Assembly (NCBI GenBank): GCA_002440825.1
Contig: DJVH01000063.1
Location: 1 to 11,218, forward strand
DNA: 11,218 bases
Source: Bacteriovoracaceae bacterium UBA6261
GTDB lineage: Bacteria; Bdellovibrionota; Bacteriovoracia; Bacteriovoracales; Bacteriovoracaceae
Direction of reading: 5' to 3'
Position numbers and translations under genes: made by a program
Shown: positions 1 to 7,080 of the stretch, one piece after another
Numbering within the stretch: the stretch's first letter is position 1
How the letters are laid out: the number at the start of each line of letters is the position of its first letter
The notes under the pieces: generated by a model
What the model was told of the DNA's origin: nothing
The model's database searches: none
Seen by the model: the letters and a program-made list of their open reading frames with translations, nothing else

Positions 1-2997
1 GAAAAAGTGGATGCTGTTCTTTCAACAATGGGCGGACAGACAGCGCTGAATCTTTGCGTAGAACTTGAAGAAGAGCATTTTCTCCGGGATCACAATGTGA
101 CCTTACTCGGGGCCAATGTCGATACAATTAAAAAAACAGAAGACCGCGCTCTCTTTGCCAAAGAGCTCGACAAGCTCGGTTACTCGACAGGAAAAAGATT
201 TACGGCCAATTCAGAATCAGAAGCTCTGACAATGGCAGAAACGCTGGTGCAGTTTCCGCTGATCATCCGCCGCGATTTTGCTCTGGGCGGTAAAGGCGCT
301 GCCCTGGTCTGGAACTCAGACGAATTAAAAGATGTCTTCACCAGCGATATTAAATTTCCGGTAACGATGGAGAAATCGTTAGTCGGACAAAAAGAAATTG
401 AACTTGAAGTCATGGTCGATTCAAAACGCAACGGCGTTATCATCTGTTCCATTGAAAACGTCGATCCGTGCGGAATTCACACAGGTGACTCGATCACGGT
501 TGCCCCAGCGATGACAATCAGTGACCGCTGTATGCAAAAACTACGCACGATGACTCTGACCATTGCAAAACATATGGGCGTTGTGGCCGGCGGGGCCAAC
601 GTTCAATTTGCCATCAATCCGGATAATGAAGATGACATCACTGTTATCGAAATGAACCCTCGCGTTTCCAGATCGTCGGCCCTTGCGTCCAAAGCAACAG
701 GTTATCCGATTGCTAAAATTTCCGCTCTTCTCGCCATCGGTTACACACTGGCTGAAATTCTCAACGACATCACCAAAGCTTCGCCAGTGGCCTTTGAACC
801 GACTCTTGATTATGTGGCCTTAAAAATTCCTATTTTTCCTTTCAATAAATTTCCGAGTTCCAGCAAAACGCTTGGACCTCAAATGAGATCCGTCGGTGAA
901 GTCCTCGCCCTTGGCGGAAGTTTCAACGAAGCCTTTCTGAAGGCCTTGAGGGCCCTTGAAATGGGTCTTGAAATCCCAAGCCTGTCTCAATTAAAAAGTA
1001 CACCGGTCGACATGGATATCGATTATATTCGCGAGCGTTTAAAAACGCCTAACGAATTATCGCTTCTGACTGTTCTCGAAGCTTTGCGTGCCGGCATGAG
1101 TGTGGATGAAATTCACGATCATTCAAAAATCACAAAGTGGTTTATTGAACAAATCGAATTAATAGTTTCAGCTGAATTGAATATGAAAAAGGAAAAAAAC
1201 ATTTTCAAGAATGCTGACACTTTTTTAGAAATCAAAAAAACAGGTTTCTCCGACAAACACATTGCTTTTCTCACTAATAAATCTCAAAAAGATATTCTCG
1301 CCTTCAGATTTCAGCACAACATCTTTCCGGTTTATAAAGCGGTCGATACCTGCTCCGGCGAATTTACCGCTGAAACACCGTACTTTTATTCAACTTACGC
1401 AGAAGAAAATGAAGCGATCTCTCTTTCACAAAAAGGAAAATCGGTCGCGATTCTTGGTTCAGGTCCAAACCGCATCGGTCAGGGAATTGAATTCGATTAC
1501 TCCTGTGTAAAATCGTGCGAAAGGCTCAGTGAAAAAAACATTCTCTCTATCATGATCAATTCCAATCCGGAAACAGTCTCGACAGACTACGACAGTTCTA
1601 ACCGTCTTTATCTGTCTCCACTTTTTTCTGAAGATTTGTTTGATATTCTTCTCAACGAAAAACCTTATGGTGTCATCGCCTCTTTTTCCGGCCAGACGGG
1701 AATTCAGCTGCGCGAGCACCTGGAACAAAGTTTCCGTGCAGAATTTTTCAAAATTAATTTCCTTGGGCCGACCTGGAAAATGCTCGAAGCAACTGAAGAC
1801 AGAAAAAAGTTTTACGAGCTCACCAGAGAAACAAAACTTTCTCACACGGTTTCACGCGAAGTCTCCGGAAAGAAAAATCTGGTCAACGCCATGATTGAAA
1901 TTGGTCTGCCAGTCATCATTCGCCCTTCTTTTGTCATTGGCGGGGAATCGATGTACATCTTTTACAACCACGAGGATCTGAATGATCTTCCAAAGGCCAT
2001 GAAAGATCAGCTATCAGATGGGAATGCCGTTTTCCAGGTGGAAAACTATCTAGAGAACGCCATTGAATACGACGTGGACTTAGTCCGCGATCAATTCGGC
2101 AATTTCTGTTTCACCGTTTGTGAGCATATTGAATACGCAGGCGTTCACTCGGGCGATTCGGGTATGATAACTCCTCCGGTCGTTCTGACTCAGAAACTCT
2201 ACAATGATTTAAAAACCATTTCATTTGATCTTGCCAATAAGCTTGAAATTGTCGGTCCCATTAATTTCCAGTTCGCTATCAAAGAAGGAAAAATCTTCTG
2301 TATTGAAGCCAACCCGAGAGGATCAAGAACGCTGCCGTTTCTTTCCAAGGCCTACAATATTTCTCTTCCTAAAATCGCTACCGATGCGATGTTAGGCGAG
2401 CGCATTGAAAATCTGGAACAACCATTGTCAGGTTTCTTCAGTGTGAAGCAATCGACTTTCCCGTTCGATCGCTTTATCCAGGACAATATTCTGCTTGGGC
2501 CAAAAATGCGCTCAACAGGTGAAACTATGGGAATTGACCGCGATAAAGAAAAGGCCATTTTGAAATCTTACCAGGGCAATTATCCCAAACTCGGTGAGCG
2601 CGGAAAAATTCTCATGAGTCTTGCTGACCATACCAAGGATCAGATTCTTCCTTATCTGAAATCACTGTATAAAATCGGATTTACTTTTGTGGCGACACGG
2701 GGAACTTGTGAGTACATCAAAAAGCAAGGACTGCCTTGCGAGCAAGTTAAGAAGATTGATGAAGGCGGACTCACCATCCTTGAGGCCTTGAAAGATGAGA
2801 AAATGAAAATGGTTTTCAATACTCCTCAAAACCAGGGACAATCTCAAAACGATGGAGAGCACATCAGAAACTCGGCCATTCAATATGCCATTCCGTGTTT
2901 CACGCGTCCTGAAAATATTCGTGCAGTCGCTGAAGCTTTGATAGGCACGCATGAAAGCGAAGTATTACCACTCGCTCTTCAAGAGATGAATCAATGA
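1..2997 (+). CDS. carB: carbamoyl-phosphate synthase large subunit, 5'-truncated by window edge
   Basis: CarB makes carbamoyl phosphate from ammonia (delivered by CarA), bicarbonate and two ATP, for pyrimidine and arginine synthesis in the cytoplasm. The reading frame is open from base 1, and 998 residues are visible. Compared with the family (about 1,073 residues), roughly 80 N-terminal residues lie off the left edge, so the GTG at base 7 is not a start. The two ATP-grasp halves are clear. Half one carries IEMNPRVSRSSALASKATG (metal ligands E217 and N219). The linker has VDTCSGEF. Half two starts near residue 480 with GSGPNRIGQGIEFDY and NPETVSTDYD, and has IEANPRGSR (E769, N771). The MGS-like allosteric domain spans about residues 867-990. 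The first-half glycine loop is unusual (IIRRDFALGGKGA, residues 88-100), whereas the second half has the usual IIRPSFVIGG. The last codon and stop overlap the pyrF start. Identification is firm. Confidence 0.97.
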   Translation, partial: EKVDAVLSTMGGQTALNLCVELEEEHFLRDHNVTLLGANVDTIKKTEDRALFAKELDKLGYSTGKRFTANSESEALTMAETLVQFPLIIRRDFALGGKGAALVWNSDELKDVFTSDIKFPVTMEKSLVGQKEIELEVMVDSKRNGVIICSIENVDPCGIHTGDSITVAPAMTISDRCMQKLRTMTLTIAKHMGVVAGGANVQFAINPDNEDDITVIEMNPRVSRSSALASKATGYPIAKISALLAIGYTLAEILNDITKASPVAFEPTLDYVALKIPIFPFNKFPSSSKTLGPQMRSVGEVLALGGSFNEAFLKALRALEMGLEIPSLSQLKSTPVDMDIDYIRERLKTPNELSLLTVLEALRAGMSVDEIHDHSKITKWFIEQIELIVSAELNMKKEKNIFKNADTFLEIKKTGFSDKHIAFLTNKSQKDILAFRFQHNIFPVYKAVDTCSGEFTAETPYFYSTYAEENEAISLSQKGKSVAILGSGPNRIGQGIEFDYSCVKSCERLSEKNILSIMINSNPETVSTDYDSSNRLYLSPLFSEDLFDILLNEKPYGVIASFSGQTGIQLREHLEQSFRAEFFKINFLGPTWKMLEATEDRKKFYELTRETKLSHTVSREVSGKKNLVNAMIEIGLPVIIRPSFVIGGESMYIFYNHEDLNDLPKAMKDQLSDGNAVFQVENYLENAIEYDVDLVRDQFGNFCFTVCEHIEYAGVHSGDSGMITPPVVLTQKLYNDLKTISFDLANKLEIVGPINFQFAIKEGKIFCIEANPRGSRTLPFLSKAYNISLPKIATDAMLGERIENLEQPLSGFFSVKQSTFPFDRFIQDNILLGPKMRSTGETMGIDRDKEKAILKSYQGNYPKLGERGKILMSLADHTKDQILPYLKSLYKIGFTFVATRGTCEYIKKQGLPCEQVKKIDEGGLTILEALKDEKMKMVFNTPQNQGQSQNDGEHIRNSAIQYAIPCFTRPENIRAVAEALIGTHESEVLPLALQEMNQ

Positions 2998-3686
2998 GTT
3001 TAGACAGAATCATAGTGGCCCTTGATCAGATGACTCTCGACGAGATTGATGTCTTTCTTTCTCGTCCGGAAAATACATTGAGCAGAGTCAAAATCGGTCT
3101 GGAGTTATTCGTGAAGTATGGGCCGGACCTTGTTCACAAAATTCATCGCGAATACAAAAAAAATATTTTTCTCGATCTCAAACTTCACGATATCCCTGTG
3201 ACTGTGGAACGGGCGATTCATTCTTTAAAAAATCTCCCCATCGATTTTCTCACTATACATATCAGTGGTGGCGAGGCCATGCTGAAGGCCGCTGTCATTG
3301 AAGCAAGAAAAAGCATCCCCGGCTGCAAAATACTCGGTGTGAGTTTCTTGACATCACTTGAGGCCAGCGATTTAACTACTCTTTACGGCATCAGCAATAT
3401 GAACGAAGCTTTCCTGAGACTCTTTAAAACGGCAAGTGAAAGTGGAATCGATGGAGTCATTTGTTCGCCACATGAAATAGGTCTGGTGAAAAAACATTAT
3501 CCTCACCTTCTGGCGGTGACGCCAGGAATACGTTTTGCCTCTGAGATAGAAGGCCAAAAAACACAGGATCAAAAAAGAGTGGCGACTCCTAAAGAGGCCT
3601 TTGATTCCGGGGCCGATTTTATTGTCATGGGAAGATCACTGACGAAATCAACTCAACTGGCCCAGCGTATTGCTGAACTCAGCTGA
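2994..3686 (+). CDS. pyrF: orotidine 5'-phosphate decarboxylase
   Basis: PyrF catalyses the last step of UMP synthesis, decarboxylation of orotidine 5'-phosphate, in the cytoplasm. The 230-residue protein has the usual length of the bacterial TIM-barrel enzyme. IIVALD is the first barrel strand. The catalytic motif DLKLHDIP lies at residues 61-68, with D61, K63 and D66 in the expected D-x-K-x-x-D arrangement. VTPGIR at 175-180, the QKRVATP segment at 193-199 and GRSLT at 213-217 form the phosphate-binding part. The ATG overlaps the carB stop as ATGA, so translation is probably coupled and both belong to one pyrimidine operon. The 3' end overlaps the oppositely oriented DUF3224 gene by 8 bp. 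Nothing looks broken. Confidence 0.97.
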   Translation: MSLDRIIVALDQMTLDEIDVFLSRPENTLSRVKIGLELFVKYGPDLVHKIHREYKKNIFLDLKLHDIPVTVERAIHSLKNLPIDFLTIHISGGEAMLKAAVIEARKSIPGCKILGVSFLTSLEASDLTTLYGISNMNEAFLRLFKTASESGIDGVICSPHEIGLVKKHYPHLLAVTPGIRFASEIEGQKTQDQKRVATPKEAFDSGADFIVMGRSLTKSTQLAQRIAELS

Positions 3687-4071
3687 GCTGATAATGAAAT
3701 GTATAATAGTGTTGTCCTTCGACAATATCGATAATCATATCACCTTGGATTGATTTTAATTCTTCAGTTCCCGAATCAGGGACGACTGAAATTTTTTGAG
3801 TCGGTACTCCGCGATTCATGCTGGAACTATGTTGAAGACAAAAGCAGCCTTTTTTTCCAAGCACTGTCCCCTCAAATTTTTCCAGGGCAACATAGCCGCC
3901 TGAACCTAAATCTTTATTCATAAGCCCGAGCATGCTCACAATGCTTTTACCGCTCAGATCTCCGGTAAAAGTTTTTTCAAAATGCATGACCATGGCCCCG
4001 ATAGCGGCAGCTGCTTTATCAGGAGATTGCGGGAAAGAAGAAATATCAAACTTACCTTTCATTTCATTCAT
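3679..4071 (-). CDS. DUF3224-family protein
   Basis: This 130-residue protein matches my recollection of the DUF3224 family: small cytosolic beta-barrel-like proteins of unknown function, about 130 residues long. Recognisable blocks in order are FEKTFTGDLSGKS (31-43), GGYVALEKFEGTV (58-70), LQHSS (79-83), VVPDSGTEELKSIQG (96-110) and the C-terminal YTFHYQL (123-129). There is no signal peptide or membrane segment. The frame stays open further upstream, to an ATG at 4128, but that part lies inside the preceding gene and does not resemble the family. I therefore chose the ATG at 4071, two bases after the upstream TAA; the ATG at 4062 is also possible. Only a weak GAG precedes it, so coupling to the upstream gene is likely. 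It is the last gene of a four-gene operon, and its tail runs into pyrF. Confidence 0.85.
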   Translation of the reverse strand: MNEMKGKFDISSFPQSPDKAAAAIGAMVMHFEKTFTGDLSGKSIVSMLGLMNKDLGSGGYVALEKFEGTVLGKKGCFCLQHSSSMNRGVPTQKISVVPDSGTEELKSIQGDMIIDIVEGQHYYTFHYQLS

Positions 4072-4073
4072 TT

Positions 4074-4613
4074 TTATTTTCTCAAAAGTTTTTGCAGTGT
4101 CTTGTTCTTTGAAAATTGCTGATAGCATTCTTCTTCAAAATATCTCATGGGAAGAAAGAGCGACTGGCCATCGACTTCAATGGCAAGGTTTGTTGTCACG
4201 TAATTGAATGTTCCAGAAGAAAGACTCGTTTCACTGTAAGTTGTATTGTAGGCCGCCCAGATGTTGACCTGATGGCCGTTGATTTCCACCGATGGCTGAG
4301 ATCCAAAGCAATTGAACAAAACACCATCCGTCTGGCAGCTTTCGGCAGGCATAGTAAATGTTAAATGATCTCCAAGATAGGCCAGGAGTGAAGCGCGGTC
4401 GCTGAGTGTTCCAAGATCATTGGGAGTGATCACTCCACTGTGAATAGGCATATACTTCACGCCAAAATGGTGAATAAGATCGAATTGCACAGTTCCGTTT
4501 TTTGTTTCAGCAATAAACGAAGTTGTTGGTGTCTCCGTCACACAACCAAGATTAAGCTCGGCCGCACTGAGAGAAGTGGCCACCAATAAAATGAAAACGA
4601 AAAGTGATTTCAT
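4074..4613 (-). CDS. small secreted protein with four cysteines, function unknown
   Basis: I do not recognise this 179-residue protein. It begins with a typical signal peptide: MK followed by a hydrophobic core at residues 4-15 and a likely signal peptidase I site after SLSAA (residues 14-18). The mature protein should be periplasmic or exported. It has exactly four cysteines (24, 93, 102, 163), all in the predicted mature part, which could form two disulfides. C24 is not in a good lipobox (NLGC). The sequence is rich in Thr, Ser and beta-prone segments and ends in a basic tail (KTLQKLLRK). The start is secure: a strong AAGGAG lies six bases before the ATG, and the hydrophobic segment follows at once. 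It sits 10 bases after the histidine kinase gene and two bases before the DUF3224 gene. A role as a sensed or regulated partner of the kinase would be guesswork. Confidence 0.85.
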   Translation of the reverse strand: MKSLFVFILLVATSLSAAELNLGCVTETPTTSFIAETKNGTVQFDLIHHFGVKYMPIHSGVITPNDLGTLSDRASLLAYLGDHLTFTMPAESCQTDGVLFNCFGSQPSVEINGHQVNIWAAYNTTYSETSLSSGTFNYVTTNLAIEVDGQSLFLPMRYFEEECYQQFSKNKTLQKLLRK

Positions 4614-4619
4614 AAAACT

Positions 4620-4625
4620 CTCCTT
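4620..4625 (-). promoter_or_regulatory. strong ribosome binding site of the secreted protein gene
   Basis: AAGGAG on the minus strand lies six bases before the ATG at 4613 and shares two bases with the TAA of the upstream kinase gene. It fixes the start and is the best Shine-Dalgarno sequence in this operon. The secreted protein may therefore be made at a higher level than its neighbours. Confidence 0.8.
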
Positions 4626-5754
4626 AATTTTTCTTATTCAATGGGAGCCGGACCGTAAAGGTCGTCCCTTTTCCTTCACAACTTTCGACTGAAACAGAAC
4701 CACCGTGCGCCTGAGCAAGTCCTTTTACAAGTGACAAACCGATCCCCCAGCCTTTCTGTTCACTTTGAAGGGCGGTCTCGGTGCGATGATACTGCGTGAA
4801 TAAATATTGCTGATCTTCGCTTGAGATAGGTTTGCCTTCATTATGCACTGATAGCAGCGCCTCATTGCCCGATTTGAGCACAGAAATGATGACAGGTTTA
4901 TTTTTATCGCCGTACTTAATGGCATTGCTGGCAAGATTTTCAATAATCCGTTGAAGGGCAGAAACATCCCAGCAACCTTTGATTTCACCACTGCTGTTTT
5001 GAAATACAAATCGATTTCCAAAAAGATCTTCCAGTTCACTGATAACGTATTCAACCGTCAAGTTGAGAATGACTTCCTGATAATTGAGCGGAAGCCCTTC
5101 CCCGCCTTCAATTCTGTTGGCATCGAGAAGATCGCGAATCATTCTGTCCGCACGGTCCATATTGGAAATTATTTTTTCTGAAATTTCGAGGATGGCTTCT
5201 TTGTTATCAGCACGTTTTTTTAAAAGCTGTGCGCTGACTCTCGCCACAGCAAAAGGTGTGCGCAGATCGTGAGAAAGGGCAGACACAAAACGGTCGCGCA
5301 TATCGCGCTCTCTCTGCAACTCATGTAAGGATTGCTCAAGTTTTTTACGGGCCATAACCCGATCGGTAACTTCATTGGGACTGGCGAAAACTCTATACTC
5401 CCCGTCTTCGTAATCTATTCTGGAAAATGTCGTATCAAAATACCGCTCTTCATAAATACCGGTCTTGCCATTGCGAAGAATGGCCAGTCCTTCCTTACCG
5501 AAATAAGGCACCCCTGTCTCCCAAACTTTCCGAAGAATGTCGGGAAACGGAGAATCGGCCAGTTCCGGAACAGCATCAAGGAGTTTTTTCCCCATCATGT
5601 CTGATCGGCCGTAAATTTCTTCATATTTTTTATTAAAGCGTTCGTAAATGAGATCGGGACCGCGATAGATGACAAAAGCTGTGAGAGCTTCATAAAAAAG
5701 AGCATCGAAAACTTTTGTTTGTAAAAATGTATTCGATTCTTTTATATCCTTCAT
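4624..5754 (-). CDS. soluble PAS-domain sensor histidine kinase
   Basis: This is a 376-residue two-component sensor kinase that should autophosphorylate on histidine and pass the phosphate to a response regulator. No membrane segment or signal peptide is visible, so it should act in the cytoplasm. Residues about 18-135 form a PAS-like sensor domain, with FNKKYEEIYGR and a C-terminal EVTDR. A short coiled coil (about 133-155) leads into HisKA, with the phospho-acceptor H162 in SALSHDLRTP. The HATPase domain has the N box (ENLASNAIKYG, N273 and N277), a G1-like VHNEGKPI (303-310) where Asn replaces the more usual Asp, and a G2 motif GWGIGLSLV (335-343). The end is TTFTVRLP. The ATG follows the gsk stop by three bases and has no clear Shine-Dalgarno sequence, so translation is probably coupled to gsk. 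No response regulator gene is present in the window. The signal it senses is unknown. Confidence 0.93.
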   Translation of the reverse strand: MKDIKESNTFLQTKVFDALFYEALTAFVIYRGPDLIYERFNKKYEEIYGRSDMMGKKLLDAVPELADSPFPDILRKVWETGVPYFGKEGLAILRNGKTGIYEERYFDTTFSRIDYEDGEYRVFASPNEVTDRVMARKKLEQSLHELQRERDMRDRFVSALSHDLRTPFAVARVSAQLLKKRADNKEAILEISEKIISNMDRADRMIRDLLDANRIEGGEGLPLNYQEVILNLTVEYVISELEDLFGNRFVFQNSSGEIKGCWDVSALQRIIENLASNAIKYGDKNKPVIISVLKSGNEALLSVHNEGKPISSEDQQYLFTQYHRTETALQSEQKGWGIGLSLVKGLAQAHGGSVSVESCEGKGTTFTVRLPLNKKN

Positions 5755-5757
5755 TTT

Positions 5758-7056
5758 TTATGTATCCCAATAAGCATCTTCAAGTGATTCTTCGCGGGCC
5801 GGAAGGCCTTTGATGAGTCTTGGCGAATTTTGTTTTAACACTTCAAAGCTTGCGCGGTTGCAGTACTTGCTGACTTGATGGATTGACGAATAAGTTAAAA
5901 AAGGGGCCACATGTTTCGGCGAATTCGGCGTCACCTGACGGTGATAAACGTTAGAGGCCATATCGTGTAGAAGTGCAGATAAAGCAGCGTCCCCCGCTCC
6001 ATTGGTATTTTTTATCACTCCAGGTCCACCCATATAAGGATTGATGTGAGTGTAGATTTTCAAAGGCAGCTTACAATCCTTTCTCTTCATCGCTCGGGAA
6101 TATTCATATTTGTTGTATTCAGCAATGGATTTGGAATGAATGAGATCTTTGGTTTCACGTTTATACTGATCATCAATATGAGCGGCAATATAGAGCCCTC
6201 TAGGTCCGACCGTCATAAGAATCATGTCGCAACTTTCGAGAAGTTTTTCACAGGAAAGAAGTGGATCTTTAATTTCAGTCAAAGCAAAGGCTTCGTCTTC
6301 GTTCATGGCAAGAACGCTGACATAATCCTTGATAAATTTATTGAAAAAATCAGGTCGTGAGCTGATCAATGTGCTTGTCCCCAGGGACAGAACCACGGGG
6401 ACATTATGCTTTTTAGCGAATTCACAGGCGGCGATATTGGATTTGTACATTGAAGAATTTTCGTCACGCAAAGAATAGGCAGAAACCAAAAGAGCGGCCG
6501 CCCCTTTAATGATTTCCTCCGGAACAAAATCCGGAGTGAGTTCATTCATGATTCCTTTTCCAATCGCGAAAGATCGTTCGCGATCTGGAGTGAGAAGACA
6601 AAAGGCCCGCCCCATCGCACCTTCCACAGGTTTCAGATAGCTGAAATCGACAAAGGAATTTGTGGTACAAATGTATTTGAAAGCATAGTCGCCTACGGAA
6701 ATAATTTTTGAAATCGCTCCAAGGGCCACAGAGCGCGAATCTGAAAGAACACTGTAATTGTGAAGAGTGTTTCCGATGGCCCCGCCGGCAAATTCACCTT
6801 CGATGGCATCGGCCTCTTTTAACTCCCGATAAATTTCTTCAACTATTTTATCATCGAGAACTGCTGACTCACCTTTTTGAATTTTATATTTTTCCAAAAA
6901 GTCGTATGGGACACTGGCCTCGATATCTACAATCAATTGATCGATGCCTACGATATAAATATTCCCTCTGTCGGCAAAATCAGGAGCGAAAGGAATACGT
7001 CCTGATTCTGAAACGGGGAAGTAATGCTTCGTCTTTCTTTTACCTGGAAATTTCAA
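5758..7056 (-). CDS. gsk: inosine-guanosine kinase
   Basis: Gsk phosphorylates inosine and guanosine with ATP to IMP and GMP in purine salvage. It belongs to the PfkB/ribokinase family. The 432-residue protein is close in length and sequence to the E. coli enzyme (434 residues, from memory) over its whole length: MKFPGKRKTKHYFPV at the N terminus, VGIDQ..VDIEA (36-47), FAGGAIGNTLHNYSVL (89-104), LAMNEDEA (249-256), the catalytic NTNGAGD (350-356, base D356), PNSPKH (377-382), and SPRLIKGLP..E with a final YWD. The start codon is TTG. The conserved MKFPGKRK begins exactly there, no ATG or GTG fits, and AAGAGG lies six bases upstream. It is the first gene of a four-gene minus-strand operon and diverges from the secreted protein gene at 7081 with 24 bp between starts. 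Confidence 0.96.
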   Translation of the reverse strand: MKFPGKRKTKHYFPVSESGRIPFAPDFADRGNIYIVGIDQLIVDIEASVPYDFLEKYKIQKGESAVLDDKIVEEIYRELKEADAIEGEFAGGAIGNTLHNYSVLSDSRSVALGAISKIISVGDYAFKYICTTNSFVDFSYLKPVEGAMGRAFCLLTPDRERSFAIGKGIMNELTPDFVPEEIIKGAAALLVSAYSLRDENSSMYKSNIAACEFAKKHNVPVVLSLGTSTLISSRPDFFNKFIKDYVSVLAMNEDEAFALTEIKDPLLSCEKLLESCDMILMTVGPRGLYIAAHIDDQYKRETKDLIHSKSIAEYNKYEYSRAMKRKDCKLPLKIYTHINPYMGGPGVIKNTNGAGDAALSALLHDMASNVYHRQVTPNSPKHVAPFLTYSSIHQVSKYCNRASFEVLKQNSPRLIKGLPAREESLEDAYWDT

Positions 7057-7073
7057 GGAATGCCTCTTATAAT
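7045..7073 (+). promoter_or_regulatory. candidate sigma70-type promoter of the 7081 gene
   Basis: A perfect TATAAT at 7068-7073 is preceded, after a 17-base spacer, by TGGAAA at 7045-7050 (four of six matches to TTGACA). The ATG at 7081 begins eight bases after the last base of the -10 box, so transcription would start at or next to the start codon. The -35 element lies within the first codons of gsk on the other strand. Confidence 0.55.
7063..7068 (-). promoter_or_regulatory. ribosome binding site that fixes the TTG start of gsk
   Basis: AAGAGG on the minus strand lies six bases before the TTG codon at 7056. It supports the non-ATG start, together with the family-conserved N terminus that begins at this codon. 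It shares base 7068 with the -10 box of the opposite promoter. Confidence 0.75.
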
Positions 7074-7080
7074 TTTATTC

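Noticed and set aside
1459..1845. 128-codon minus-strand reading frame inside carB
   Set aside because: It is fully opposite conserved carB second-half motifs, has no family resemblance and no ribosome binding site that I can see.
4072..4128. Upstream extension of the DUF3224 frame to an ATG at 4128, or a frameshifted single gene with the secreted protein
   Set aside because: The extra 19 residues overlap the end of the secreted protein in another frame and do not resemble DUF3224. The two proteins are unlike each other and each is complete, so this is a short-spaced operon and not a broken gene.
4832..4858. Degenerate kinase G1 box (VHNEGKPI, Asn for Asp) as a sign of a dead kinase
   Set aside because: V-x-N-x-G-x-P-I is a known variant in active PAS-type histidine kinases, and the H, N and G2 motifs are intact.
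6517..6536. Inverted repeat CTCCGG-8-CCGGAG
   Set aside because: It lies inside conserved gsk coding sequence with no T-tract and no nearby gene start, so chance or codon use explains it.
7024..7080. Upstream ATGs at 7024 and 7060 as the start of the secreted protein
   Set aside because: GGGGAAG before 7024 is a possible ribosome site, but a 20-residue extension would precede the signal peptide, and the ATG at 7060 has AAGGA directly against it. The start at 7081 fits the signal peptide best, though 7024 is not fully excluded.
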